DNA of 64,000 nt from Saprospiraceae bacterium (GCA_016711125.1 JADJTQ010000006.1:434001-498000), one strand, 5' to 3'; positions 48,931 through 59,266 are shown, counted from the stretch's first letter. Notes: a model not told the origin generated them from the sequence alone. Translations and numbers: made by a program.

Positions 48931-50402
48931 ATGACATTATTTAAAGACATTGTGCTTGTTATTTTTTTAAATGGTACTTTATTATTGAGTGCTCAGCCCT
49001 TATTTTTCGAATTACCAAGTGACTCTGAGACTTTTAATCGACGACTTAGTCGATTTGCTAATAATGATCTACTAATTGGGGATTCATCTGATGATGGTAT
49101 TTTTTCGGAATCAAATGGGAAGATTTTTCTTACCAGAATTGATCTTTGTGGTGATATCGTCTGGTCAAGCAGTTATGAGAGGAGCACCGAATATCTTGAA
49201 TTTAAGGATGTGGTCGTCAATCAGAATGATGACATTTTTGCCTATGGTAGCGCATATTTGTGATCGATCAAACGGGTAATTTGGTTTGGTCCGCTGAGCT
49301 TGATTTAAAAGCCAGTGCTTTGCCAATTGCTGGGCCCGTCGAGATTCAGGGAGGTTATGCCTTCGAGTCGTATCGGGATGGGTATTTATTTTTTTACAAA
49401 TTGGACTATGACGGCAATCTGCTATGGAAGTCAGATAAGATTCCGTCTGTCAAATTTCGGGGAGATATGGCGATCCGGCAAGATGGTGTGTTGATGGCTT
49501 CATATAAGCAGACCTCCGGCAATGAGAATGTTTTGGCAATTGTTGAGATTAATTCGGCAACTGGTCAAATCATCAGTCATACCTATTTGAATATTGAACA
49601 ATCGATCGACTTCGAGCATCTTTACCAAGATTTAGATTTGAGGGGAAATTTGAGGATGATTGGAAATAAAGTACTGCTTGAGAAGTATCCAATCGATATC
49701 CCATATTTTTTTATCCAATTTCCCGCAGATTATTCATTGGGAACTTGCTTTGGTTGGGAGGCTTTAGATATTAAGATTTCTAATGATATTCCTCTATTGT
49801 TCAGTTCAATTGACACAGTTTTACTAGATACCCGGATGACTGCACTTGCGTCTGACGGCGCTACACAGGTTGCTCCCTATGAATTTCCGATCAAAGATGT
49901 TTGCAATGAGAAAAGGGATCCGGAAGTGACTCTCAAAGACACTTCCTTATCATGTGAAACAGACTGGCTTGTTAGATTGCCAAGCGACCAATTTAACTGG
50001 GAAGACGGCGTTGCGACCAGAGATCGGGTACTTAATGTGGCCGGTACTTATCGTGCCTCCAATCAAAATTGTCTGGCCCCGATGGTCTATGAGTACCGTC
50101 TTTCGAAACCTGAGTGCAATTGTCAGGTCTACCTACCTACCGCAATCACTGCCAATGCTGATGATCTGAACGATAGTTTTGAGATCTATTCAGATTGCCA
50201 GATATTAGATTTCACCCTCACGGTTTTCAACCGGTGGGGTATGAAAGTTTATGAACAGAAAAATAAAGCTTGGGATGGGACAGGTACTGATGGATCATGT
50301 GAACCCGGACTTTACCTGGTCAAAGTGACATACAGACTTGAGAAAGCAGGAGGAGGCTATCATGAAGGTCAAGCACTTCAAGAGACAATTTTAATCCGAT
50401 GA
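48931..50402 (+). CDS. T9SS type B sorting-domain protein, frameshifted
   Basis: Exported protein of about 490 residues. Residues 1-22 form a signal; the middle resembles the repeated blades of large T9SS cargo (FKDVVVNQNDDIFAYG, IDQTGNLVWSAEL). The frame breaks at 49257-49259: one added T joins YGSAY to VIDQTGN and removes the stop at 49261. The C-terminus is a type B domain: YLPTAITANADDLNDSFEIY then FNRWGMKVYEQ. It lies just ahead of the sigma-factor operon but has its own 110-base gap to it. Function unknown. Confidence 0.8.
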
Positions 50403-50512
50403 TCTAATCTTAGGTTGTTAGCAAAAAGATCTTTTTTCAACTTGCAACCTTAGGGGCCTTGATACCGTATTAGAGGCAGAATCAATTTAAATTTTAGTCG
50501 ACTATTTTTCTG

Positions 50513-51040
50513 ATGACCGATGAAAATCTGATGTTGTCTGTGGCAAACGGAGATACCGAAAAGTTAGGTGTCTTGTTCAATCGGTATCAAGATAAGATAT
50601 ATGACTATTTCTTGAGAATGACCAAGGACGAATTTTTAAGTGGTGATCTTCTCCAGTCTGTATTTGAAAAGGTGTTAAGAGGCAAACATACCTATCGAGT
50701 TACTTATCCATTTGTAGGTTGGGTTTTTCGAATTGCGAAAAATGTATTAATGGATCACTATCGTACTGAGAAAATGACGATTGGAATGAATGATCAGGTA
50801 TTCAATCACAAAGACTCAGAAAGCATTTCTGATGAGACCTGGGAAAAATCAGAGATCGAAATAGCGCTTGATCAGATGGAAGAAATATATCGTGAAGTCT
50901 TGATTTTGACCAGGTATGAGGAATTAAAATATAAAGAAGTCGCAGAGATCATTGGAGTATCTGAAACTGGAGTAAAAACCAGAGTACATAGAGCAATCAA
51001 ACAATTACGGGAGAATTATTTAAAAGTATCCAAGGGATGA
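50513..51040 (+). CDS. ECF-type RNA polymerase sigma factor
   Basis: Sigma-70 family factor of 175 residues. Region 2 with FNRYQDKIYDYFLRM and GWVFRIAKNVLMDHYR; region 4 with EVLILTRYEELKYKEVAEI and the HTH IGVSETGVKTRVHRA. It overlaps the next gene by 4 bases (ATGA-type), which encodes a membrane protein of anti-sigma shape. Expected targets include the downstream DUF4097 genes and its own operon. Confidence 0.92.
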   Translation: MTDENLMLSVANGDTEKLGVLFNRYQDKIYDYFLRMTKDEFLSGDLLQSVFEKVLRGKHTYRVTYPFVGWVFRIAKNVLMDHYRTEKMTIGMNDQVFNHKDSESISDETWEKSEIEIALDQMEEIYREVLILTRYEELKYKEVAEIIGVSETGVKTRVHRAIKQLRENYLKVSKG

Positions 51041-51792
51041 ACAAGGATTTAATTAGTGATAAAATTATTCGATTGATTCAAGGAGACCTCTCTCTGTCAG
51101 AACAAGCGGAAATGCACTTAATGATTGAAAATGATTCTGCTGTCAGGGAAGAGTACGATTCTTTTTTCAGAATATCGAAAGAGCTGCAGATGATCAAGCC
51201 CCAGGCAACTCCCCAACGTGAGGTCAAGAGATTCGAAGCCTGGTTGCAAAGTCGAATTAGAGAGGAATCGGGACAATCAGAAAAAAGAGTTGCTTCAAGA
51301 TTAAATTGGTGGAAGTATGCGGCGGTGGCTTCAATTTTACTGGTATTTACGTTGTTGGGAACGGAGTATTTTGGCCATGTCCATTCTGCAAAATTGGAAT
51401 TACGGTCTCAGAAAGAATCACTACTGCGCTTGGTTTCTGCCGATAATACAACCAGCCGGATCAAAGGCATCAATGAATACTACCAAATGAAAGAACTTGA
51501 CACAGATGTCAGAGATGTTTTATTGAGAGTGCTTGAATATGACGAGAGCACCAACGTTCGATTGGCCGCCCTTGATGCATTAGGCAACCTGATTGATGAT
51601 CAATATGTAAAACAATCATTGATTCGGATACTTGAAGAGAATTCAGAGCCGGTGGTTCAGATGTCGATTATCAGTATTCTGGTAAAAACAAAGGAGGTAA
51701 GCCTCAAGAAAACATTACAAGACATGCTCGATAGTGACCAGGTGCCCGACGATGTTAAGGACGAGGCATTTATCGGAGTCACTCGGTTGTAG
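51037..51792 (+). CDS. Probable anti-sigma factor with HEAT-repeat periplasmic domain
   Basis: 251 residues. The N-terminal 80 are cytoplasmic and helical (IRLIQGDLSLSEQAEMHLMI), similar to anti-sigma N-termini but without a zinc HxxxCxxC motif. One transmembrane helix (about 90-112; WWKYAAVASILLVFTLLG) leads to a periplasmic part with HEAT-like helices (DVLLRVLEYDESTNVRLAALDAL). The 4-base overlap with the sigma gene supports an anti-sigma function. HEAT as the sensory module is typical of a Bacteroidota subgroup. Confidence 0.78.
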   Translation: MNKDLISDKIIRLIQGDLSLSEQAEMHLMIENDSAVREEYDSFFRISKELQMIKPQATPQREVKRFEAWLQSRIREESGQSEKRVASRLNWWKYAAVASILLVFTLLGTEYFGHVHSAKLELRSQKESLLRLVSADNTTSRIKGINEYYQMKELDTDVRDVLLRVLEYDESTNVRLAALDALGNLIDDQYVKQSLIRILEENSEPVVQMSIISILVKTKEVSLKKTLQDMLDSDQVPDDVKDEAFIGVTRL

Positions 51793-51846
51793 TGAGACAA
51801 ATTTATAATAACACATTTATATTACATTAAAATTAATGATTAAACT

Positions 51847-52608
51847 ATGAAATATCTATTGTTGTTGACGCTGATGATAGCGTCGGGAATATTAACTGCG
51901 CAAAAAGACTATACCATCAATATGTCATCTGGTAAGTTGAAAATTAGTGAAGTTAATGCCGTTACTATTGAAGGTCATTCAGGTGTCAATGTGATTATTG
52001 AAATTGAAGATTATGATGAGGAGGAAAATGAGCGTGCAAAAGGACTCAAATTGATAAGCCCTAGTGGACTAGTTGATAATACCGGACTCGGACTTTCAGT
52101 CACAAAAGAAGATGCTTTCACGGTGATCAAAGGGGTTAGTCTCCGATCTGATAATCACTACATAGTCAAAATACCTAAAACAGTCTCGGTATATTACGAG
52201 CATAATTCACATGAAGGAGACGACCTCCAGATAAAAAATGTGGCGAGCGAGGTGGAAGTATCTGCCCGGTTTAATTCAGTGAGATTGGAAAATGTGACGG
52301 GCCCGGTGGCAATTAATACGGTGCACGGTGACATTGACGCGACCTTCGGTGCTGTTGACCAGGGAAACTCAATCTCCCTGACTTCGATGCATGGGCATGT
52401 TGATGTCACTGTGCCTGCTCAAGCAAAAGCTAATTTTCACCTTTCATCAGAATGGGGTGAGATGTATACCGACCTTAATCTGACCTTTGAAAATCCAGAG
52501 GGAATGAAAAACCTTTCTATGAAAAAATTCGATGCAAAATTTAATGGAGGAGGTGTAGACTTTTCGGTAAAGTCCACTCATTCTGATATATATCTGAGAA
52601 AAAAGTAG
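51847..52608 (+). CDS. DUF4097-type exported protein, first copy
   Basis: 253 residues with a signal peptide (MKYLLLLTLMIASGILTAQ) and a right-handed beta-type domain of short repeats (SARFNSVRLENVTGPVAINTVHGDIDATF, described here by its turns). DUF4097 proteins often lie next to sigma/anti-sigma pairs and may be cell-surface sensors or adhesins. It follows the anti-sigma gene by 54 bases and is related in layout to the next gene. Confidence 0.72.
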   Translation: MKYLLLLTLMIASGILTAQKDYTINMSSGKLKISEVNAVTIEGHSGVNVIIEIEDYDEEENERAKGLKLISPSGLVDNTGLGLSVTKEDAFTVIKGVSLRSDNHYIVKIPKTVSVYYEHNSHEGDDLQIKNVASEVEVSARFNSVRLENVTGPVAINTVHGDIDATFGAVDQGNSISLTSMHGHVDVTVPAQAKANFHLSSEWGEMYTDLNLTFENPEGMKNLSMKKFDAKFNGGGVDFSVKSTHSDIYLRKK

Positions 52609-52665
52609 CACCTCGATTTTCTGATCAGACGCATACGATTTTAAAAAGATTAATAGGCGAATTGC

Positions 52666-53481
52666 ATGAGATTTATAATGATCGGGTTTATCTTGTTTTT
52701 GACCAGAACATCGCTTCATAGTCAGAATAAATTTGATAAATCTACGCCACTTAACGGGATTAGCAGGATCACGGGTCAATTTGAATGGGGTGATGTCACC
52801 ATTAAGAATTGGAATGGCACCGAATTGAAAGTGATTGGGACGCTGTCGGTGAATTTAGGTGAGAACAATGATGCTTTTTCCCTGGAATTTGAAAGAAAAG
52901 GAGGTATGCTTGAAATCCATTCAACGATCAAGGATTGGAAATCATTACCGCAATATCTCACGATTTTTCAGGGGGAAGAGCAAAAGTACTTCAAAGTAGG
53001 GTCTGAAAATAATATTGATTGGCCATCCATCAAAAAAAAGCATGGTGAAGCAGGGCACTATTATAGCGTAGGAATTTTGGTCGATATTGATCTGACAATT
53101 TTGGTTCCTGTAAATCAAGAGTTAGATGTCACTACGAAATACGGTTCATTGGAGGTACTTGAATGTAAAAATCCGATTAAATTAAAAAGCATTTACGGGC
53201 ATCTCATTGCAGATCTTAGTTCTCGGGATGCTATACAATCATGCAATCTGGAATCAACCTATAGCTTTGTCGATGTAAGCATACCCGCTGGCGGTGAGTA
53301 TGATCTCAGCATCATAACAAACTACGGTCAGATCTATTCTGATCTTGACATTAAAATCAATGAGAATTTAAGCATTGATAAGATTTTTGAGAGCAAAGTG
53401 GTGGGAGATATCAATAATGGTGGTGCTCCGTTGTCAATTCAGGCTACATACAATAATGTCTACCTGAGAAGAAAGATTTGA
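52666..53481 (+). CDS. DUF4097-type exported protein, second copy
   Basis: 271 residues: signal peptide (MRFIMIGFILFLTRTSLHSQ), then the same beta-repeat layout as the gene before it, including GSLEVLECKNPIKL and IYGHLIADLS. The two ends are alike (SVKSTHSDIYLRKK versus SIQATYNNVYLRRKI), so the pair arose by duplication. A palindrome of the GGTC..GACC family lies 7 bases after the stop. Confidence 0.72.
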   Translation: MRFIMIGFILFLTRTSLHSQNKFDKSTPLNGISRITGQFEWGDVTIKNWNGTELKVIGTLSVNLGENNDAFSLEFERKGGMLEIHSTIKDWKSLPQYLTIFQGEEQKYFKVGSENNIDWPSIKKKHGEAGHYYSVGILVDIDLTILVPVNQELDVTTKYGSLEVLECKNPIKLKSIYGHLIADLSSRDAIQSCNLESTYSFVDVSIPAGGEYDLSIITNYGQIYSDLDIKINENLSIDKIFESKVVGDINNGGAPLSIQATYNNVYLRRKI

Positions 53482-53487
53482 ATAATT

Positions 53488-53508
53488 CCAAGGGTCCTGA
53501 CCCCTTGG
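53488..53508. repeat. Palindrome of the Uma2-flanking family
   Basis: CCAAGGG and CCCCTTGG arms around TCCTGA form a hairpin directly after the second DUF4097 gene, between convergent genes. It is the same sequence family as the repeats at 34683-34786 and 35474-35548. Confidence 0.7.
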
Positions 53509-53535
53509 AAGCCTCGGTCATGATGAACCCCTGGA

Positions 53536-54261
53536 TTAATACGTCACATCGACCAAAAACAACCCCTCTGGAGGTGCCATATTAAAATGAGGCATTTTTT
53601 TCTGATGTTGGATACCATGTCTGAATATATCCATAGTCAGTCTTCCTGCAGAAACCTCAAGCATGTTGGCAACCAATATTCGGACCATGCCACGGGCAAA
53701 ATGATCTCCGGTAATGTCAAACACATGTTGTCCTTCCGAATTTATTGCCCAACCGGCATTAAAAATGGTGCAATTCGTGTGTGCTTGCCTGGCCGGTGTT
53801 TTCGTGAAAGCCCTAAAATCATGGGTTCCAATAAGTAGAGTTGCCAGCACCTGAAGCATTTCTAATGAAATGGAAAAGGGATACCAATAGCTAGATTGGG
53901 AAATAAATGGATTTTTTTGCAAATGAAGGTGATAACGGTATTTCCGCTGCATTGCATCTCGCTGGGAATGTGCCTTGTCAGAGACAGGCTTGATGTCGAG
54001 AATAAGGATAGAGGAGGGTAAAATCTTATTAGTCTGGTACAGCAGGTTTATTTCTTCATCAGGTTGAAGATCCAGGTGCGCAAAGTACTTCAGTGCATGT
54101 ACTCCGGCATCTGTCCTTCCGCAACCGTGGCAAGTGATTGTTCGGCGTAGTATTATTGATAGGCTATTCTCCAGGGTTTCCTGGACCGATGGGAAATGTT
54201 TGAGCTTCTGCCATCCATGAAAACTGGTTCCATCGTACTTAAGCTCTAAGAAATATCTCAC
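53536..54261 (-). CDS. truA: tRNA pseudouridine(38-40) synthase TruA
   Basis: Makes pseudouridines 38-40 in the anticodon arm. Catalytic Asp in CGRTDAGVHALKYF near residue 51; LKYDGTSFHGWQ at the N-terminus and RKYRYHLHLQ follow family order, as does the late HFARGMVRILVANML. 241 residues, normal for TruA. It is separated by 137 bases from the cytochrome gene upstream. Confidence 0.93.
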   Translation of the reverse strand: MRYFLELKYDGTSFHGWQKLKHFPSVQETLENSLSIILRRTITCHGCGRTDAGVHALKYFAHLDLQPDEEINLLYQTNKILPSSILILDIKPVSDKAHSQRDAMQRKYRYHLHLQKNPFISQSSYWYPFSISLEMLQVLATLLIGTHDFRAFTKTPARQAHTNCTIFNAGWAINSEGQHVFDITGDHFARGMVRILVANMLEVSAGRLTMDIFRHGIQHQKKMPHFNMAPPEGLFLVDVTY

Positions 54262-54398
54262 GCGCTACTTTTGTCAAACAAATTTAGTAAGGCTGAAAGA
54301 CTTTCTTACTTAAATACCATAGAACCAGTTTGCAAACAAATAGATTGAACTAAATACAGTTAATTAACTCTTTTGACCGCAAGACGGCTTATAACGGC

Positions 54399-55441
54399 TT
54401 ACTTCAAGGACTCTATCGAGTTTGTCAAAAGAGCTTTAGCATATTCATAATTGTGTACACCTTTACTTCGGTCTTCTTCAATGTAGATCCAGTTTAGTGC
54501 GGCACCGGCTACATCCGTAGCGTATGTACCAGTTCTCCACAATCCAGTAGCCGGATTAAGTACTCCCTCGGCAAGTAGCAATTCTTCCAGTTCTACAAGC
54601 AGTGCTTCGATTTCGTCTTGAGCACCATTAATGTTAAAATCAGCCGTTCCTGCGTGGCAAGGAGTACATGCAACCACATTGGGTATTGCATCTCCTTGTG
54701 AGGTATAATTCATATTAAAGGTATGACCCCTCCCGAATCACCAAATGCATTGGCCATATGACAAGATATACATCCATCCGGAATCACATCTTTGTGCGGT
54801 GAACTAGTATACTCAAGTGATCCAGGAACTTCGTAGCCTCCAAGGCCAAAAACCAAGGCTGACTGGGGTCCATGGTGAGTACCCCAACGACTACTGGAGA
54901 TAACCGTACTATCAGAGCCCACAACCGGTACCACGTAAGGTCTCGATTGGTGACAGGTGATGCATAAATTGCCTTTGCCAAAATCCACGGTGCCACCATT
55001 GATCAAGGTTACTGGAGCCGTGGTACGGAGATCATAGTCTGTGATGTCATAGGTCTCGTGAATCATATGACAGGTACGGCAATTGATAGGAGTAGGATCT
55101 TTGACGTCTTCTGCCGTTGCCAGAGCACCGGTTTCCAATCTTTCAAGGAAACCTTGATGGGTATGACAAATGGCACAGGAAGCCTGATTCCTTTCGAAGT
55201 TGCCACCGATTCTATGGATTGAATTGCTGAACTGTAATTGCTTGGCATATAGATCTGTATTCGAAGCATGGCAAGCGCTGCATTTTTCGGCGCCATCAAG
55301 GCCATTTACACCATTCGTGCCATTGGTTCCGTTAGTTCCGGATGTCCCGGAAGGGCCTTGTGGTCCTTCTTTGACACAGCTAGCTGCGAATAAAAGCATC
55401 AAAAACGAAAACCAAACCGACAGGATTACTTTTGTTTGCAT
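54399..55441 (-). CDS. Hexahaem c-type cytochrome lipoprotein with collagen-like segment, frameshifted
   Basis: Periplasmic multihaem lipoprotein. Signal with lipobox (LLFAASCVKEG), then a Gly-X-Y collagen-like run (GPQGPSGTSGTNGTNG), then six CxxCH sites: CSACH, CAICH, CRTCH, CITCH, CISCH, CTPCH. The sixth lies beyond a frame break at the G4 run (plus-strand C4, 54727-54730): one more G joins FGDSGGG to HTFNMNYTS and makes one 347-residue protein. Without repair it would end after five haems. It stands after the terminator of the redox operon and has its own promoter region. Likely electron carrier of the neighbouring NrfD/FeS module. Confidence 0.83.
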
Positions 55442-55545
55442 GACTTGCGGTTTAAATTGTTAGAGAATGATTGATTTTTCTTTTACAAAAATATGACAAA
55501 TGTAAATAGCAGGACAATTCTAGCAGATGATATGCGTGCATAAAA

Positions 55546-55592
55546 AAAGTGACATATATCATGATTTGATTGACATATGTCACTTTGTTTTT
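55546..55592. terminator. Bidirectional hairpin terminator
   Basis: AAAGTGACATAT (55546-55557) and ATATGTCACTTT (55575-55586) form a perfect 12-bp stem; an A-tract precedes and a T-tract follows, so it can terminate from either side. It lies downstream of the decayed cytochrome, closing the leftward redox operon. Confidence 0.82.
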
Positions 55593-55608
55593 TGAAAAGG
55601 GAACTATA

Positions 55609-56004
55609 CTATAGGTTATTCATAAAATTGATTACACACCATCGATCCTCCTCGCTGGTGATCTTTTTTTCAAAATTAGGCATGTCTTTTCTTCCGATAA
55701 AAGACTGGTAGTATTTTACCCCATCAGCTTGATCTTTATACTCTGCTGTGGTCAAGTCAGGCATTGGTGTATCAATTTCAGAGGCTTTTTTTCCATCTCC
55801 AGAACCCTATGATCCATGCCAAGATTTACAATGCTTGTCAAACAAGGATTTTCCCACATCCAAACACTCTTTATCACTAGAGTCCGTCGGATTTTTCATG
55901 GATTTGTACTTGGCTGGAATGTCCGAGGATCTCCATCGTTTTGAAAGGCTGTAAAAGTCAAAAAAAACAACAGCTGTGGAAAATAAAATAAGAATCTTCT
56001 TCAT
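55609..56004 (-). pseudogene. Degenerate monohaem cytochrome c: haem Cys lost and in-frame TAG
   Basis: A 132-codon frame with a signal (MKKILILFSTAVVFF) and one cytochrome c site reading HCKSWHGS instead of CxxCH; the second cysteine is Trp (TGG). Three codons after the His an in-frame TAG (55807-55809) interrupts, followed by GSGDGKKASEIDTPMPDL and MPNFEKKITSEEDRW, the normal later half of such proteins, to TAG 55609. Without both changes it would be a standard small carrier. Either it is decaying, or these are sequence errors. It is the last gene before the terminator. Confidence 0.72.
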
Positions 56005-56059
56005 TTTAAATAATTTAAAGGCTGAATAATAGTCAATCTATATAAGGTATTGGAATCAA

Positions 56060-56926
56060 TTAAAGTTTCCGAATTTTAAACAATTTCGATATCGATAAAA
56101 AATAATGAAACCAGGCGGCTGTGAAAGCTAATGTTACCGACATGATAATCCACAAGGGGGCATCTCTGGTCCACAGTTCCCGCGTTCCCGCTTCTTGAAC
56201 ATGCGAAACCGGGATACCCCAGGCTAGTTGTTTTCTTGTCTCTACGGTACCGTAGTCATCGTGGTCGATGATTCTGGCAATAATCCATAAATTTCCAGAA
56301 TCGTCGCCTGGAAGGTCTTCCGGAAATTCTGTAGAGAAAGAGCCATCCTCTAAGGTGCCTTCAGCGATGGGAAGGTCACTGTAGGTTCTTTTGACGAATA
56401 TACTGATGTCAGTTTCTGAGACTTCGATTTCTTCACCATTTATCAACTCGATACCAGATACGGTGAGCGTGTTTATGGAGTCTTCAGTTTCGCCCTCTAG
56501 CGATAAATTGACTCTTTTTGTAGTAACATCTTTAGTAGCCTGGCTAAAACCTTCATTACCCTCAAAAATTGATTCGAATTTTGCAGATCCATCGACATTA
56601 CGGATAAGATTATCTTCGTTCAATTCAAATCGGGCTTTTCCGTTTAGGCCTGTAATTACAGTACCTAATTTTATTTGACTGGTATCTGTATTAAGATAAA
56701 AATTGATCGCTACATCAGACAATTGTGTAAACTCGCCCTCTACCCTATACTTGACCTCCGCAAGCAAATATTGACCATTTTCCGATTGAAAATAGTCAAG
56801 ATACATGAAGACCCGCTGCGGTCCATCCTGACTTCTTGAGAGAGTCAGGGAAATAAAGAGTAAAAGTAAGCTACCTAGGATTTTTCGAATACCACCTGTG
56901 AAATGACGGATATCTGCTTTTATCAT
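56060..56926 (-). CDS. Single- or double-helix membrane protein of the redox module, unknown
   Basis: 288 residues: signal or anchor helix (GSLLLLFISLTLSRS), a large extracytoplasmic beta-type domain with Asp/Glu-rich composition (GEEIEVSETDISIFV, EDGSFSTEFPEDLPGDD), and a C-terminal transmembrane helix (PLWIIMSVTLAFTAAWFHYFL). No family recognised. It lies 6 bases after the NrfD gene in the leftward operon and so is likely a subunit or assembly factor of that complex. It contains no CxxCH or cysteine cluster. Confidence 0.6.
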   Translation of the reverse strand: MIKADIRHFTGGIRKILGSLLLLFISLTLSRSQDGPQRVFMYLDYFQSENGQYLLAEVKYRVEGEFTQLSDVAINFYLNTDTSQIKLGTVITGLNGKARFELNEDNLIRNVDGSAKFESIFEGNEGFSQATKDVTTKRVNLSLEGETEDSINTLTVSGIELINGEEIEVSETDISIFVKRTYSDLPIAEGTLEDGSFSTEFPEDLPGDDSGNLWIIARIIDHDDYGTVETRKQLAWGIPVSHVQEAGTRELWTRDAPLWIIMSVTLAFTAAWFHYFLSISKLFKIRKL

Positions 56927-56932
56927 GGCATT

Positions 56933-58273
56933 TTATTTTAAAGTCTCGTAAAATGGTTTTGGAACTACAATTTCGTCATCGTGCTCTAAATCGGCCACTG
57001 GTATAACAGGTGCAAATAGATTAAGCAACATCAATATGAGAACACTAGAACCAATGCCAGCCAGCGTAAGCGCCCATTCGACCCAGGTAGCTTGATAGTG
57101 CACGTATTCCGGTCGTAGGTCTTGCATCGGAACAAAAGGGGTTTCCAGGGTAGGTACAATAATCAAATATCTTTTTAACCAAAGTCCGATCAAAATTAAA
57201 ACTGATATCACGGTGATACTTCCCGGAGTTCTGAATCTTGGGATAACCAAAACTATGAGAGGGAATCCAACTGCAAAGGCAACGGTGGCTAAAGACATGT
57301 ATCCGTACTCATTGAAATCCAGAAATTTGCCAATCCATCTTCGATGGGTTTCACTAACATTGTACCATTCTGTGATACACTCACTTAATGTCAAATAGGC
57401 AAACCCAAAACAAAACAATAGCAAAGTAAAACCCATGATCTGAAAATGCTGATCTGTGATCACATCATTCAATTTATATTGTTGTCGATAAATCCACATC
57501 AGCACAATCAGTAATGCCACTCCTGAGTAAAGTGCAACAAGGATAAATTCAGGAGCAAATAAAGTGCTATGCCAACCAGGTCTTAAGCTCATTCCAAATA
57601 GCCATGCCAATAGTGAGTCGGCCAAAATCGCGGTAAATAGAACAGTTACTGCCAGGATATTTTGAGCGCGATTTAAGGCTTTGATTTGTTCTGGCCGGCC
57701 AGTATACCCCAGAGATAATTTTTCGAAGAGCTTCTTTTTCCAAGAGGATATTTCAAGTACTGTTGTGTCCCGGAGTTTGGCAAAATCCCGGATATGGGCG
57801 ATATATAAATACGTAGCAATAAAAACCAGGTTAGTCATGATGGCCATGACGTCCCAGGTAATGGGAGATTGAATTCTGGCGTAAGTAAAAATATATAATA
57901 TCCGATCTAGCCTGCCGATACATAGGAAAATAAAAACAGGGCCAACAATTAAGCCCATCAGAGCAAATTGTTCGACTATCCGGTGTAGGGGCTTGCTCCA
58001 TCGTATGCGAGTAAGATGAAATACCGAAGCCATAATGGCACCCGAATACCCAATGCCAAGAAAGAAGATGAAATTGACAATAAAGACTCCCCAAACTACA
58101 TGGTCCCTCATCCCAGTCACTTGGTGTCCGTGTACTATTTGGTCAACTAGTGCGACCAATCCGATAGCAACGAAAGCCAACATAATTGCGAATAGCATCC
58201 ACCATGATCGCGAAGGCTGAGCAATTGGATGCTTGAATTTGCTTAAGAGTTTATCAAAAGGTGAAATTTCCAT
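56933..58273 (-). CDS. NrfD/PsrC-family quinol-interacting membrane subunit
   Basis: Polytopic membrane subunit (446 residues, about 9-10 helices) of the NrfD/PsrC/ActC family that exchanges electrons with quinones. Hydrophobic helices begin with SRSWWMLFAIMLAFVAIGL; GFTLLLFCFGFAYLTLSECI is central. ATG 58273 is preferred over the in-frame TTG at 58279. It follows the FeS subunit gene by 12 bases. Normally NrfD proteins pair with an FeS protein and a catalytic subunit; here only the FeS partner is present. Confidence 0.85.
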   Translation of the reverse strand: MEISPFDKLLSKFKHPIAQPSRSWWMLFAIMLAFVAIGLVALVDQIVHGHQVTGMRDHVVWGVFIVNFIFFLGIGYSGAIMASVFHLTRIRWSKPLHRIVEQFALMGLIVGPVFIFLCIGRLDRILYIFTYARIQSPITWDVMAIMTNLVFIATYLYIAHIRDFAKLRDTTVLEISSWKKKLFEKLSLGYTGRPEQIKALNRAQNILAVTVLFTAILADSLLAWLFGMSLRPGWHSTLFAPEFILVALYSGVALLIVLMWIYRQQYKLNDVITDQHFQIMGFTLLLFCFGFAYLTLSECITEWYNVSETHRRWIGKFLDFNEYGYMSLATVAFAVGFPLIVLVIPRFRTPGSITVISVLILIGLWLKRYLIIVPTLETPFVPMQDLRPEYVHYQATWVEWALTLAGIGSSVLILMLLNLFAPVIPVADLEHDDEIVVPKPFYETLK

Positions 58274-58285
58274 GATCAATTTTTT

Positions 58286-59226
58286 TTATAGGATATCATC
58301 ATAGAGCGCTTTTTGCTCTTCAGACAAACCATCTAATCCGCGTTCCCATGGGAACATTCGATCTGTCGGCGGTAGGTAATAGACCCGCGGCTCCGTACCC
58401 AGTTCCTCCAGATAGCGGTAGCCTCCACGATCGGATAATAATTTTTTAAACCTGACCGTTTCAGTGCCATTCGAGACCGCGTCTTCATTGGCGTCTCCAA
58501 AGTAGAAAACACCGTTAGGACAAGAGGTTACACAGTCGGGGAGAAGCCCGCGCCGGCTCATATCCGGACAAAAATCACATTTGTCAACGGTGCCTACTTT
58601 ACTTGGTACACTGGTTTCGGGTGACGAGTGACACATGGAGATTTCTTCCGGCTGTTCAGGCTCAGCCCAATTAAATACCCGGGTTGAATATGGGCATGCA
58701 GCCATGCAAAATTTACAGCCAATACAGCGATCATTATCTATTAGTACCAGACCATCATCACGTTTGAAAGTGGCATCAACAGGACATACTTTGACGCAGG
58801 GAGGGTTGTCACAATGAAAACATGTTTTGGGAAACCAATATGGAGCCCCTTCCTCATTGTCTTTCATTAATTTTACTTGCAACCATTCTTTATCTTCAGG
58901 CTGGTAATGCATCTTTTGACAGGCAGTGACACACTTACGGGCGTTCTTGCATTTGGCAAGATCAATGACCATGACAAACTTTTTGCCAGGAATTCCGTGC
59001 CTCGCAGCCATTCCTGTTACAAGTTCTGAATCAGGGAGAGGGGTGATCTGAGATTTTAACACCTCTACTAGCGACCCATCCGGAGCCAGAAGTTTAATTG
59101 TTTCTCCCTCTGACGAGTTTGTGGGTGGAGTAGCAACACTGTTACAAGAACAGATGGCACTGCCACAAGCAGCTGCAAGTCCTACTTTGATGAAGTCACG
59201 CCGATCGCTACTAATATCTTTTCCAT
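58286..59226 (-). CDS. Tat-exported 4x[4Fe-4S] ferredoxin-type subunit, frameshifted at start
   Basis: Electron-transfer subunit of about 313 residues related to PsrB/HybA/ActB C-terminal parts. The Cys clusters appear in order: CKNARKCVTAC, CFHCDNPPCVKVCP, CIGCKFCMAACP and CDFCPDMSRRGLLPDC. The ATG at 59226 starts a Tat-like leader (SDRRDFIKVGLAAACG) only if one A is added to the A4 run at 59219-59222; otherwise the frame opens at GTG 59062. The leader and the motif LLAPDGSLVEV are thus upstream of the uncorrected start. Partner of the NrfD gene 12 bases on. Confidence 0.85.
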
Positions 59227-59266
59227 TTGTATGATAATTATTAAATCCCCAAAAAAATAGTGCTTT

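Noticed and set aside
34227..55809. Amber codon reassignment (for example pyrrolysine)
   Set aside because: Only two cases, no pylTS-like genes seen, and TAG is used as the ordinary stop of other genes here (for example rlmI).
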